Assembly (NCBI GenBank): GCA_914767885.1
Contig: CAJZBQ010000057.1
Location: forward strand, 310,001-374,000
DNA: 64,000 nucleotides
From: Blepharisma stoltei
Taxonomy: Eukaryota > Ciliophora > Heterotrichea > Heterotrichida > Blepharismidae
Direction: 5' to 3'
Every line of letters begins with the position of its first letter. Position 1 is the stretch's first letter. Under the pieces are notes generated by a model. It was not told the origin of the DNA and ran no database searches. It was given only the letters and a program-made list of their open reading frames with translations. Shown piece after piece: positions 42,429 through 55,528 of the stretch. Made by a program: the position numbers and the translations under genes.

Positions 42429-44223
42429 TTATGATAAAGATAGCTGCTCAAGCTTTTTCATCTCAATAAGTGAGTATGGAGAAACATTTTTTAATTCTTC
42501 TGTATGATGAGTTCCTAAATATCCAATCAAGCTTTGATATAGATATGCTGAGTTTTTAATAGCCCTTGTAAGATTTTGATTATAATTCACATAAGTGATT
42601 CCAAACCTTATGCTAAACCCTTGAGTCCATTCGAAGTTATCTAGCAGTGACCATAAGAAATATCCTTTAACTCTTACCTTATCATTGACTACTGCGTCCA
42701 CCATATTCAATACATGATTATAAATATAGTTCATTCGAAAAGTATCGTTCAATGCTTGTGCTTCTGGCATGTCGTTTTCTCCTGGAACACTGACACCATT
42801 CTCGAAAATGTATATATCAGGATCATTGTATCTGGCTTTAATCCAGTTCAAAAGCATTCTAAGGCCAGGAGGATATACATTAAGCCAAGTAGACTCAGCA
42901 AAAGGACCAATTAGATGCCCTGTTTTATTGTATGGGCTTCCAGTATATCTCCCATCATTTTGATAATTGTCACCAGGAATGCCTGTCCAATGGACATATC
43001 CGCTCGCATAGTAATTTAAGCCCAAAAAGTCATAAGAGCCTTTTAGAAGAGCTGATTGTTCTGGTGTAAAAGTAGGAAGTCTATTACCTGTAATGAGCTC
43101 ACTCATTTCTGTAGGATATCTTCCAAATACTTGAGGGTCTGCAAACCACCCATACTGGAAAGCTATCGAATATTGAACTGCCTTATAATCATCCTCATCT
43201 GATGAGTCCCATGGTAAATTGAAGCCACTATTAATTGTCATCCCAATTTTACCTTTTTGAGTTTTTTGATAATTTTTTCTGTAAGTTTGGACTGCAGCGG
43301 CATGGGCCAATAAAGCGTTGTGGGCAACAAGATAAGGCTCTGTAGAAGAATTTCCTCCTCCTCCAACTTGCTGGCACCAGTCTCCAAAGCTTGGACTGCA
43401 TCTTCCAGGAGCTGCAGATCCGACCCCATATCCACCCCAAGCAATACTTTCAATTTCATTCAGCGTTAGCCAGTACTTAACCTTATTTCCAAAAGTCTTA
43501 AAGCAAAAGTCTGCATATGCATTGAATTTATTCACGATATCCGGATCAAGCCATGTACTTTGAGCTGTCAAATTGTTGAAGGCTTGTGGTAAATCCCAGT
43601 GATAAAGAGTGACATATGGCTGAATCCCAGCTAAAAGTAGCGCATCAATAAGATTGTTATAAAATTGCACACCTGCTTGATTTACATTACTCACAAGTCC
43701 ATTTGGGAGTAAGCGTGTCCAGGAAAACGAAAGCCTGAAGTTTTTGATTCCAAGCTGTTGAAGAATTTTTATATCTGACTCCCCCCAAGTAAATAAGCAA
43801 ACTCTTGCTTATTTGTGGAGGCTCAAACAAAAATTTCAGGAAATTGAATATAAATAGATCAAAATTTCATTGCTATTAGGTGTAAATACCACATTTTATC
43901 TGAAAACTCTCAAATAATAAGCAAATTTAAATTTATTTAAAAATTTTGTGCTAAAATTACTATGAATAAGCAAGAATTTGCTTTTCTTGGGGTAGTGAGG
44001 GATATCTATCATAAAAATCGTCAGCAACATGAGCAGTCTCGTTATTATAAATTCTATTAGGGAAATCTTGAAAGAAATCCCAAATGCATGGTCCACGTCC
44101 TGAAACATTTCATGCTCCTTCAACTTGAAAAGCTGCAGTAGCTGCACCCCAAGCAAAGTCTGAAGGTAGAACTGAAGCACATGAAAAGCCTATAAATAGT
44201 AAGAAAGCAAAGAACTTACTCAT
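42429..44223 (-). CDS. GH1 beta-glucosidase-like secreted enzyme, copy 2 (interrupted)
   Basis: Removing 220 bp (43779-43998) gives 524 residues from ATG 44223 (MSKFFAFLLFIGFSCASVLP, signal peptide). Acid/base Glu in LTLNEIESI, nucleophile in YIFENGVSVPG, and FLWSLLDNFEW are present. Very close to copy 1 over the C-terminal 400 residues. The join gives DRYP-SDIKILQQLG, exactly as in copies 3 and 4. Confidence 0.92.
43779..43998. mobile_element. 220-bp IES with CTCCCC ends flanked by TGA
   Basis: Ends CTCCCCCCAAGTAAATAAGC and inverse …CTTTTCTTGGGGTAG. Inner hairpin AAGCAAACTCTTGCTT near the left. The duplicated trinucleotide is TGA (43776-43778, 43996-43998) and contains no TA, unlike the other elements. 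Removal restores GH1 copy 2. Confidence 0.85.
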
Positions 44224-44255
44224 ATTTACTTGCCAGAGCAGATATTAAATTTAAA

Positions 44256-45830
44256 TTATGGAGATAAAAATTTAGGAGATATTATTGGTTTTTCAGTAAT
44301 TGCATTTATCGAGGCATTTTGAGCTTCCTCAAAACTATGAGTTCCTAAGTAACCAATTAAACTCTGATACAAATACCCTGAATTTTTAATTGCTCTAGTC
44401 AAGTTTTGGCTATAATTCACATATGTGATTCCAAATCTCGTATTGAACCCATCCGCCCATTCAAAGTTATCTATAAGTGACCACAAGAAATATCCCTTTA
44501 CCCTAACTCCATCATTTACAATAGCATCAACCATATTCATGATATGGTTATATATATAATCTATCCGAAACGTGTCATTCAAAGCTTCTTCTTCAGACAT
44601 TTGACTTTCTCCAGGATCGCTAACTCCATTCTCCATCACATAAATTTCATGATCCCCATATCTATTTTTGATTCAATTCAAAATTCCTCTAATTCCTTGA
44701 GGGTAAACATTAAGCCATGAAGATTGTGCTGTCGGTCCAATTAAATGCCCAGTTTTATTATAAGGGCTGACATTATATCTCCCATCATTTCAATAATTGT
44801 CTCCAATCTCTCCTGTTCATTGAGCATAATCTGTAGTATAGTAATTCAGCCCTAAATAGTCAAAAGAGCCTTTCAATAAAGCACTTTGTTCAGGAGTGAA
44901 TTCTGGGAGTCGGTTTCCTGTAATCAGCTCAGTCATTTCTTCAGGATACCTTCCAAATACAACTGGATCTCCTATCCAGCCATATGAAAAAGCGATTGCA
45001 GTTTGTGCTGCTTTATAATCATCAGGATTTGAAGAGTCCCATGGCAAATGAAAGCGAGTATTAATGGTTAAGCCGATTTTCCCTTTTTGCAAGGCTTGAT
45101 ATTTTTGGCGATAAGTCTGTACAGCAAGACCATGAGCTAATAAGGCATGATGAGCTACAATATAAGGCTCAGTCGAAGTGTTTCCTCCCCCTCCTACTTG
45201 CTCACACCATGAGCCTACACTTGGACTGCATCTTCCTGGCGCAGCAATTCCCCAGCCATACCCTTGCCATGCGAAACTCATAATTTCGTTCATCGTCACC
45301 CAATGCTTTACTTTAGCTCCAAAAGTACTGAAACAAAAATCAGCATAAGCATTAAATTTATTCGGCATATCAGGATCAAGCCATGTGCTTTGAGCTGTCA
45401 AATTATTGAATACTTGTGGGAGATCCCAATGATAAAGAGTTACATAAGGCTCAATTTTGGCAGCGAGTAATGCATCAAAGAGATCGTTATAAAACTGGAT
45501 CCCAGCAGAATTTGGGTTTTCGGGAGTCCCAGCTGGAAGCACACGAGTCCAAGAAATGGAGAGCCTTAGGTTGTGTATGCCTAATTGCTGAAGGATTTTT
45601 ATATCTTCGGGGTATCTGTCGTAAAAATCATCAGCAATGTGAGCTGTCTCATTGTCGTAAATTCGGCCTGGAAAATCTTGGAAATAATCCCAAATACTTA
45701 CCCCACGTCCTGATATGTTCCAAGCGCCTTCTACTTGAAATGCTGCAATTGCAGTACCCCATGCAAAATCTGGGGGAAGAACTGAGGCAAATGTCAGGCC
45801 TAATAGCACGAGTTGAAAAAATGTTCCCAT
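44256..45830 (-). CDS. GH1 beta-glucosidase-like secreted enzyme, copy 3 (uninterrupted)
   Basis: 524 residues, signal peptide MGTFFQLVLLGLTFASVLPP. TGA is read as Trp in TDYAQWTGEIG, where copies 1 and 2 have TGG in GYVHWTG. Acid/base in VTMNEIMSF, nucleophile in YVMENGVSD. As the one copy with no insertion, it is the colinear reference for the others. Confidence 0.93.
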
Positions 45831-46104
45831 ATTATAAATGATACAATAAATAATACAAAAAAGAGTTACTTCTTACTAGCCACGTAGACAAGAGTATACT
45901 TACAGTTGTTTATTAAAAAATTGGATTAAAGATACATATTAATTTATAGTTAAAACGCTTTTTCCCATTTAATTATTGATATAAGTCAAATTAATTCTTA
46001 CTTCTCTAAATAGATTTCATTGTTTTTTATTTTAAAAAGAATAAAGGTTAAATAAGATTAATTTTAAATATTAATTTAAGAACCTTTACAATAATTTTAC
46101 GATA

Positions 46105-46529
46105 ATAATAAAATGTCCTCGGGATCAAAAGTAATTCGATCCAAGAATTCCTTTTCACTAACCAACTTAATCGATATAAGGATAGATTTTGCAAGTGGGC
46201 TTTTACAAAAGAGGAAAACTGAGGAGGATTTTATACTTCCCCACTTTTGCCCATCATTCTTTTTCTCTTTCCACTGCTGAGATAAAGCAGGGCTCTTAGG
46301 TTGAGCAGGCACTGAGGGAAAGTCGGATAGAGCGAGGCAACGCGCCAAACCACTAATGTTTCCCGTAATTCTGGGTTGCCAAATGGTTTCACGGGGACTA
46401 GAAGGAGCGAGCAACTGCGTCCGACATAAGTTCCAGAGTAGCGACAAGACTGAGAAAAAGTGTTTTACCCACTTTGTGCAACTAGAGGCTAAGCTAGATT
46501 AATTAGTTAAGTTAATTGATTGGTTGAGA
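46105..46529 (+). mobile_element. SINE-like retroposon, family C
   Basis: 425 bp, GC-rich, just beyond the stop of GH1 copy 4. Duplication ATAATTTTACGATA / ATAGTTTTACGATA (46091-46104, 46530-46543). It starts ATAATAAAATGTCCTCGGG and ends gctagattaattagtta. The copy at 5567 is a 5'-truncated relative. The rest of the 45831-46553 spacer is AT-rich. Confidence 0.8.
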
Positions 46530-46553
46530 ATAGTTTTACGATACGATTATTAC

Positions 46554-48224
46554 TTAATCCTCTAGAAGATTATGCAATTGTTTGCCTCTTTCAGCAAGTG
46601 AATAAGGAGACAGCTTTTTAACTTCTTCAACATGATGGGTTCCTAAATAGCCAATTAAGCTCTGATAAAGATACCCTGAGTTCTTAACAGTTCTTGTCAG
46701 GTTATTGTTGTAATCCACATAAGTGAGCCCGAATCTGACATTATAGCCATCAGTCCACTCAAAGTTGTCTAATAATGACCATACGAAGTATCCTTTAACC
46801 CTAACTCCATCATTTACAACTGCATCTACCATATTCATAATATGGTTATATAAATAATCCATACGGAAAGTGTCGTTCAAGGCTTGAGCTTCAGGGACAG
46901 TATTTTCTCCAGGGCAGCTTACTCCGTTCTCAAGAACATAGATGTCAGGATTGTTGTATCTATTTTTAACCCAGTTCAAAAGGCCTCTAAATCCAGGGGC
47001 ATATACATTTAGCCAGCCTGAATCTGCATATGGGCCGATAAGATGTCCAGTTGAATTGTAAGGACTTTGGCTACATCTGCAATCATTTCCGAAGTTATCA
47101 CCAGGCACTCCTGTATAGTGAGCATATTGACTGTAGTAATAATTGACTCCTAAGAAATCATAAGACCCTTTCAACATCATTGATTGTTCTGTCGTGAATG
47201 TAGGAAGTCTATTTCCTGTAATGAGTGAGCTCATTTCTTCTGGATATCTTCCAAAGACTTGAGGATCAGCAAACCACCCATATTGGAAAGCGACAGAAAC
47301 ATCTGCTGATTTGTAGTCTTCTGGTTCTGATGTATTAGAAGGATAGTAAAATGCACTACTGATGGTCATCCCGATTTTGCCTTTTTGGGTTGGTTGGTAA
47401 TATTTTCTGTAAGTCTGAACTGCAAGGCCGTGAGCTAGCAATGCGTTGTGAGCTGCTAGGTAAGGCTCAGTTGAAGAATTGCCACCTCCACCTACTTGTT
47501 GGCACCAGTCACCCCAATTTGGAGAGCATCTTCCTGGGGCGTGGGTTCCGACGCCATATCCAATCCATGTGAAAGTTTGGATTTCGTTCATGGTGATCCA
47601 GTATTTAACCTTGTTTCCAAAAGTCTTGAAGCAAAAGTCTGCATAAGCATTGAATTTATTTGCGACATCTGGGTCTAGCCATGTGCTTTGGGCTGTAAAG
47701 TTATTGAAGGTTTGAGGTATATTGAAAATGGGCGAATAAACACCTTAAAATTGTGCAATATATTATTAGATGAGTTTGCGGAATATTCTCAAGTTTAATT
47801 TTATTCTGAATAAATCCCAATGGAAAAGAGTTACAAAAGGCTGAATTCCAGCTGCAAGCAATGCATCGAACAGATTATTGTAAAATTGAACACCAGCTTG
47901 GTTTACGTTGGTTACCAGTCCATTTGGAAGCAGACGAGTCCAGGAAAGAGAAACTCTGAAGTTTTTGATTCCTAATTGTTGGAGGATTTTAATGTCTGAT
48001 GGGTATCTGTCATAGAAATCGTCTGCAACATGGCCAGTCTCGTTGTTGTAAATACGGCCTGGGAAATTTTGGAAATAATCCCAGATACATTGCCCACGTC
48101 CTGAAACGTTTCAAGCGCCTTCAACTTGAAAAGCAGCTGTGGCTGTGCCCCATGCAAAATCTCTTGGCAGGACAGCTCCATAGGCGATGCCAAGGAATAA
48201 AATGAGAAAGTATTCTTTCACCAT
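46554..48224 (-). CDS. GH1 beta-glucosidase-like secreted enzyme, copy 4 (interrupted)
   Basis: Removing 93 bp (47720-47812) gives 525 residues from ATG 48224 (MVKEYFLILFLGIAYGAVLP, signal peptide). Acid/base in ITMNEIQTF, nucleophile in YVLENGVSCPG. It has an extra-Cys loop CRCSQSP where the others have GRYTGSP. The join gives LFHWDL-PQTFNNF. TGA encodes Trp in VEGAW. Confidence 0.92.
47720..47812. mobile_element. 93-bp TA-flanked short IES
   Basis: TA at 47718-47719 and 47811-47812. Left end TATTGAAAATGGGCG; the right end inverted reads TTATTCAGAATAAAAT, so the inverted repeat is weak. The length is a multiple of three, but an in-frame stop and loss of the HWDLPQ motif show it must be removed. 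Confidence 0.8.
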
Positions 48225-48462
48225 ATTATTTATCTCTGATGATGCTGTAGTGATGGATTTTTATTTAAATTTAAGGGCCAATTATAATTGTTTAAGGACC
48301 TTCAATCATTTTAAAAATTATTGATGCAAAGATATGAAAAATTAAAAATAATTATATAAAATCGTATACCTGGAATTTTATCTCGGAACAGATGTTGGTG
48401 ATGGTTAATAGGATAAAGTGATTGTTAAGCTAAATCAGGGAGCTTTATTTCTAATTCTTATA

Positions 48463-48839
48463 GCTCCCCCCCCTCCGTGAGTGAACAAAAAAATTTGTTC
48501 ACTCACGGAGGGGGGTTAATTTTTTTTTTTTAAAAAAATTTATATATAAATTTTATAAAAATTTTTTTTTTCGAAATTAAAAAAATCCTAATTCGCAAAA
48601 ATTGGAAAGCAAATATTAATTAATTTATAAAATTTATGCTTTAAAAAGCAATTTGTTTAAAATTAAACAGAATTAGCTCTAGATTTCATTATAATAATTA
48701 TCACTTATATATCAAAATTTTTTTCCATAAAAAATTTTTCTATTAAAAAAATTTTTGTTCACTCACGGAGGGTGGGTTTTTGGGCAAAAAATAGGGATTT
48801 TTCTAATGGTTTTGTTCACTCACGGAGGGGGGGGGAGTA
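48463..48839. mobile_element. MITE/IES, CCTCCGTGAGTGAAC family (intergenic)
   Basis: About 377 bp in the 1-kb spacer between GH1 copies 4 and 5. CTCCCCCCCCCTCCGTGAG at the left and GGGGGGGGGAGTAA at the right, with a second GTTCACTCACGGAGG inside each end. Close to the two VPS39 elements. The remainder of 48225-49216 is AT-rich. Confidence 0.85.
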
Positions 48840-49216
48840 AGAATTTTATTTTTATTGTAGAGTTTTTGATGAGCATATAGAGAAAGTGCTGCTATTTTAA
48901 TTAAGGACATTAATGGAATAAGTAGGTCTTAAATTGCACAGAAGTAGGACAGAAATGTCTACTTTTTAAATAATAGTTCTTTCAATATGATATTTTTATG
49001 ATTAAATGAATCTTTATATTCAATTTAAAATAAAAACTAAAGAAATTTTTGATATTTACTAGTTTTTTTTATGCCTTTTATCAAAATGATTTGAAATAAT
49101 AAGCTAGCAAAAAAAGTTAGGCGCAAGTAATTTACATATATCGAAGCATGGGAGAATTTTACAAAATGTTATACCAAAATTTAATAATTATTGTAATTTT
49201 AATCCAAAGATTAATA

Positions 49217-51456
<2,240 letters not shown>

Positions 51457-51739
51457 CTACTGGTTGGAAAATTCTTTTTAAATTAAATAGAATTTATGGA
51501 TAATGAATAATAAGATTATTATAGACAAAAAATACGATTTTCATGTGGATTTTTAAGAATTAATTTCATGAAGCAAATTAAGTTCTTCATTAAAAAATGG
51601 CTGATAATGGAACTTAAACTATGCATTAGTTCATCTTTGTGCCTTATAGATTACTTTTGTTTTCTTAAATGTTAGTTTCTGTTTTGCATTTTATTATTTT
51701 GAAATATCATCATTATGCAAAAGTGCCTTTAGATTTATA

Positions 51740-54700
51740 ATGGCTACTCCCTATGTTTCAACCTACCCAATAAAAGCAAAATCAATCTCCTGCTCTTCAA
51801 ATCACATTATTGCCTGCACAGATTCTTCACTGAAAATATATTCTTATCCTTCGTTTAACTTCTGCCAGTCAATTGATGTAAACTCTACTCAGAATTTCCC
51901 TTATCCTTCACAAATTCTTCTTACTCAAGGACAAATTTTGACTCTTTCTCCTAAGTTTCAAGTCTGAACTTATCCTGAAGGAATCTTATTGTAAAATTTA
52001 TTTAAGGTTTACCTATGAAGCTTCAAATCCTAAGCATTTTTCAGTAGATCGCCATGATGTTGCATTACTCTTAAAATCAAAGATAGTTCTTTTATCTCTT
52101 ATTGACTTATCAACAGTAATGGAAATCGAAATAAAAGTTGAACCTAACAAAATTCTGCTTATATCCGGACGATGAATTTTACTTCAAGAAAAATATTGAC
52201 TCCGAATAATCAATTTTGAAGGAAAAGAAATCCATAGTTTCAATCTGAAAAATCCTGGCCTTCTTGGATTTATGAATTGATTACAGCCAGCACCTGACGC
52301 AATTCACATAGGCCAATACGGTTTAATTTGCATAACAACTGACGAAAAAACATTTTTTGTGGATTATGATTTAAAAAGGTATCCAAGATATCAAGAAATC
52401 AATCATGAGTTCATGCCCTTATACGTCGCATTTTTGCATCCCTGCTATATTTTGGCATTCGCTAAATCCTACCTGAACATATATTTAATTCATTCTGGTG
52501 AATGCATTTATAAGATGCCAAACATTTGTTACAGTGAAATTACAGCATTTACATATGACACTCTCTTAATGAGCAATTCAGACTCTTTAATGTGTTTCAG
52601 TTCTCCTTCTTTAGATACTATAATCTCTACCTATTTAGGTGAGAAAAGATTTGACGTCGCCCTCGAGATTTGTGCTGATACATGCTCAAACTTGGAGTCA
52701 AGGGTTTATTTTGAGTATGGAGTCCATATGTTTTTTCAAGACAGAGATTATCAAAGAGCTGCACATTATATGAGAAAAAGCGAAGAATATTGAGGGGTCT
52801 GCTCTTTGATGAGCAAAATCGTAAAACTCCCACCAATTGTGAAAGATAAATGCAAAGTCAATCTAGAAAATGCAGTTGAGAGAATAAAAAATTATTCGCT
52901 TTTAAGGTCTCATTTTAATTATATAGCGCAGTTTGAGCCTTTGACTTATGACAAGACATTGAAAAACAAAATTATAAAAAATTTCATACCTTTTTTCCAT
53001 ATGATAAGAAAAAACGATGATCAGTGTTTGAGGAACTTTGCTGAGTCTTGGATTTTTTCTGCAGTTTTACAGATCCCTAACCCCCCCCCCCCCCTCCGTG
53101 AGCGAACAAAAAAATTTTGTTCGCTCACGGAGGGGGGTTAATTTTTTTTTTTAAAAAAAAAATTATATATAAAATTTTATAAAAAATATTTTTTTCGAAA
53201 TTTAAAAAAATCCTAATTTGCAAAAATTGGGAAGCAAATATTAATTTAATTTGCAAAATTTATATGTTTTAAAACGCAATTTGTTTAAAATTAAACAGAA
53301 TTAGCTCTAGATTTCATTATACTAATTATCACTTATATATCCAAATTTTTTTCCATTAAAATTTTTTCTATTAAAAAAATTTTTGTTCACTCACGGAGGG
53401 TGGGTTTTTGGTCAAAAAATGGCGATTTTTCTAATGGTTTTGTTCGCTCACGGAGGGGGGGGGGGAGTAAGCAGACTGCAGAACTTTTACCAATAGTTAG
53501 AGACCCCTCAAATACGCTGCCACTTTACTATTGTGAAGGGGTGTTAAAGAAATCTGGCCAGTATGATTTAATGCTTGAGCTATTCTTATCTCGAAAAATA
53601 TATAGGCCAGGACTAGAAGTGTTGTTTAAAAAATATGAGGAAGAAAAGACAATTTACTGATTGATCAAGACAAGGGACTATTTGTCAAGGATGCAGTCCA
53701 ATGAAGAAGTCTTTTTGGAGTACACAATTAAGCTATTTTGCGAAAGCAAATCTTTGGCTGAAGAGCTATTTTTGACATGTCCAGCAATAATTCCAAAATT
53801 GGATATTTTAGGAAAACTCTTGCCTATGATGATGAAATATTCAGGCCCAAGACTTGTGATTGGGTTTTTATCTGTTTTGGAGAACGGCCCGCCTGAGTAT
53901 TATAACTATTTGGCAAAAATTTATATAGAAGAAACTTTAGATGGAGAGGTAAATCCAAAGGAATTAGTAGAATTTTTGAATAGAAAGCCGACAAGATATG
54001 ACCCAGAAACAGTTTTAACGTATTTTCCTAACTCCCCCCCCCCCTCCGTGAGCGAACAAAAAAATTTTGTTCGCTCACGGAGGGGGGTTAATTTTTTTTT
54101 TTTAAAAAAAATTTATATATAAATTTTATAAAAAATATTTTTTTCGAAATTTAAAAAAATCCTAATTTGCAAAAATTGGGAAGCAAATATTAATTTAATT
54201 TGCAAAAATTTATGTTTTAAAACGCAATTTGTTTAAAATTAAACAGAATTAGCTCTAGATTTCATTATACTAATTATCACTTATATATCCAAATTTTTTT
54301 CCATTAAATTTTTTTTCTATTAAAAAATTTTTGTTCACTCACGGAGGGTGGGTTTTTGGTCAAAAAATGGCGATTTTTCTAATGGTTTTGTTCGCTCACG
54401 GGGGGGGGGGGGGGAGTAAAGGATATCTCCAGAGAGAGCGATGTTTATTGCTGGACCTAATTGGAAGATATGAAGAAATTATTCATTACTATATTTATGA
54501 AGAAAAATCGCTTATAAATGCAAAACTGTATGTACTCTATAAGCGAAATACTGAAGTTTCAAGCATTTTTATTAGCAAACTTTGCAAATCTCCCTCGAAT
54601 CAAGACCACATTAAATTTTTAGTCGATTTTCTTAATGAAGCAAACCCTGAGATTATTGACCATCACATAGCTTTAAGCCTTCTCCCAAAAAATCTCCCCA

Positions 54701-54972
54701 TGGACTCAATTATAAAATACCTTTACAACGCTTTTCACAGCCTCGAAGAGCGAAAAGTAAAAATCAAGCTCAAACGTCGACTTCAAGAAACTCACTTCCT
54801 CGACCTTATTTTAGATTACTACAAGCACGCTCATGAAAACGTAGAAATCACTGAAGACACACGATGTGACATCTGCAAAAAGAAAATAAAAACAAAAGAC
54901 TTCATTGTCACCTATAAAGGAGAAATCCAGCATGAAGACTGCTACGAGCAGAAGAAGATTAATACTAATTAA
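51740..54972 (+). CDS. VPS39: VPS39/Vam6-type tethering subunit, with a 16-nt intron and two MITEs
   Basis: Removing the 16-nt intron (51991-52006) and elements of 390 and 388 bp gives 812 residues. The N-terminal CNH/beta-propeller covers residues ~1-260 (SCSSNHIIACTDSSLKIYSY…). Clathrin-type helical repeats follow (…VALEICADTC…, PLYYCEGVLKKSGQYDLMLE, LLDLIGRYEEIIHYYIYE). The C-terminal Cys block CDICKKKIKTKDFIVTYKGE…HEDC matches the VPS39 end (CxxCKKKI…H..C). VPS39 belongs to HOPS, which tethers vesicles to late endosome/vacuole. Joins: AVLQIP-KQTAELLPIV and VLTYFP-KGYLQRERC. TGA codes Trp at six or more sites. Stop 54972 is 1 bp from the convergent gene. Confidence 0.85.
51991..52006 (+). 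other. 16-nt spliceosomal intron
   Basis: GTAAAATTTATTTAAG. It holds the TAA that would stop the VPS39 frame; removal shifts the frame to the long downstream block (…EGILL-FTYEASNP). GT..AG ends. Confidence 0.85.
53081..53470. mobile_element. 390-bp MITE/IES in VPS39, copy D
   Basis: TAA at 53078-53080 and 53468-53470. The outer end is a run of C then CCTCCGTGAGCGAAC, followed by a hairpin with its own inverse. At the right, GTTCACTCACGGAGGGTGGG and GTTCGCTCACGGAGG precede the G run. Almost identical to the copy at 54032, suggesting recent transposition. Confidence 0.93.
54032..54419. mobile_element. 388-bp MITE/IES in VPS39, copy E
   Basis: TAA at 54029-54031 and 54417-54419, same structure and orientation as 53081-53470, differing by a few bases in homopolymers. 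The two lie 561 bp apart in the same gene. 388 is not a multiple of three, so the downstream frame is lost without excision. Confidence 0.93.
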
Positions 54973-54973
54973 G

Positions 54974-55504
54974 CTATAAGAAATGTTTATCTGTTTTAAT
55001 TGTGACTAAAAGTGCCAAAATAATCATCAAAGATGAGACCGTGACAGAAATAATCGATAAAGGCTCGTTCCACAGGTTCATTCTGCTGTTATTGATACAT
55101 TGGATTACCAGCTCAGGAAAAGATTCCAGCGTGACGTGGAGGAGCATGCTAACCCTATACAAAGCTTTGTTTTTAGAAATAGGGATCTCTAATGCAGTTT
55201 TGAAAATAAAATGAATGCACAAGGTCATAGTTTCTTTGAAATCTTTTATCACTTGTTCTTGCACATAAACTTGACTGCGGAATATCCTGACTTTTAAAGT
55301 TGTGTCAAATATAAACCCAAAAATCATAAAAATAAAAATTCCGCCAGTAGCTGCAAATGCACTGGCAATTGCGATGTTGTGTATAATATTGTTCAGGAAC
55401 GGCTTGCTCCACAGATAGCAATAATCAGTAGCGAAATCTAATAAATTGAGGTAGAAAATAATACTTGCCATCCTCCTCGTAGTTATCTTGCGCCAAAGAC
55501 CCAT
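54974..55504 (-). CDS. Four-helix membrane protein, XK-related-like
   Basis: 176 residues, start ATG 55504 (MGLWRKITTRRMASIIFYLN), four hydrophobic segments. LDFATDYCYLW and ESFPELVIQCINNS resemble the D..TD and ES.PQL.LQ signatures of XK-related proteins, some of which scramble lipids. It is shorter than that family. Ends with TAG 1 bp from VPS39. Only 24 bp separate it from the divergent PP2C gene, implying a shared bidirectional promoter. Confidence 0.5.
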   Translation of the reverse strand: MGLWRKITTRRMASIIFYLNLLDFATDYCYLWSKPFLNNIIHNIAIASAFAATGGIFIFMIFGFIFDTTLKVRIFRSQVYVQEQVIKDFKETMTLCIHFIFKTALEIPISKNKALYRVSMLLHVTLESFPELVIQCINNSRMNLWNEPLSIISVTVSSLMIILALLVTIKTDKHFL

Positions 55505-55528
55505 TTAATAAATTGTTCTAATTCTAAA

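Noticed and set aside
53081-54419. MITEs as ordinary introns
   Set aside because: They have no GT..AG ends, carry terminal inverted repeats with TNA duplications, and the real introns here are 15-16 nt. RNA removal cannot be formally excluded from sequence alone.
51740-54972. Six separate short genes instead of one VPS39
   Set aside because: The pieces follow VPS39 domain order, and joining at the TAA repeats and the 16-nt intron gives one frame. Separate ORFs only arise under the standard code with insertions kept.
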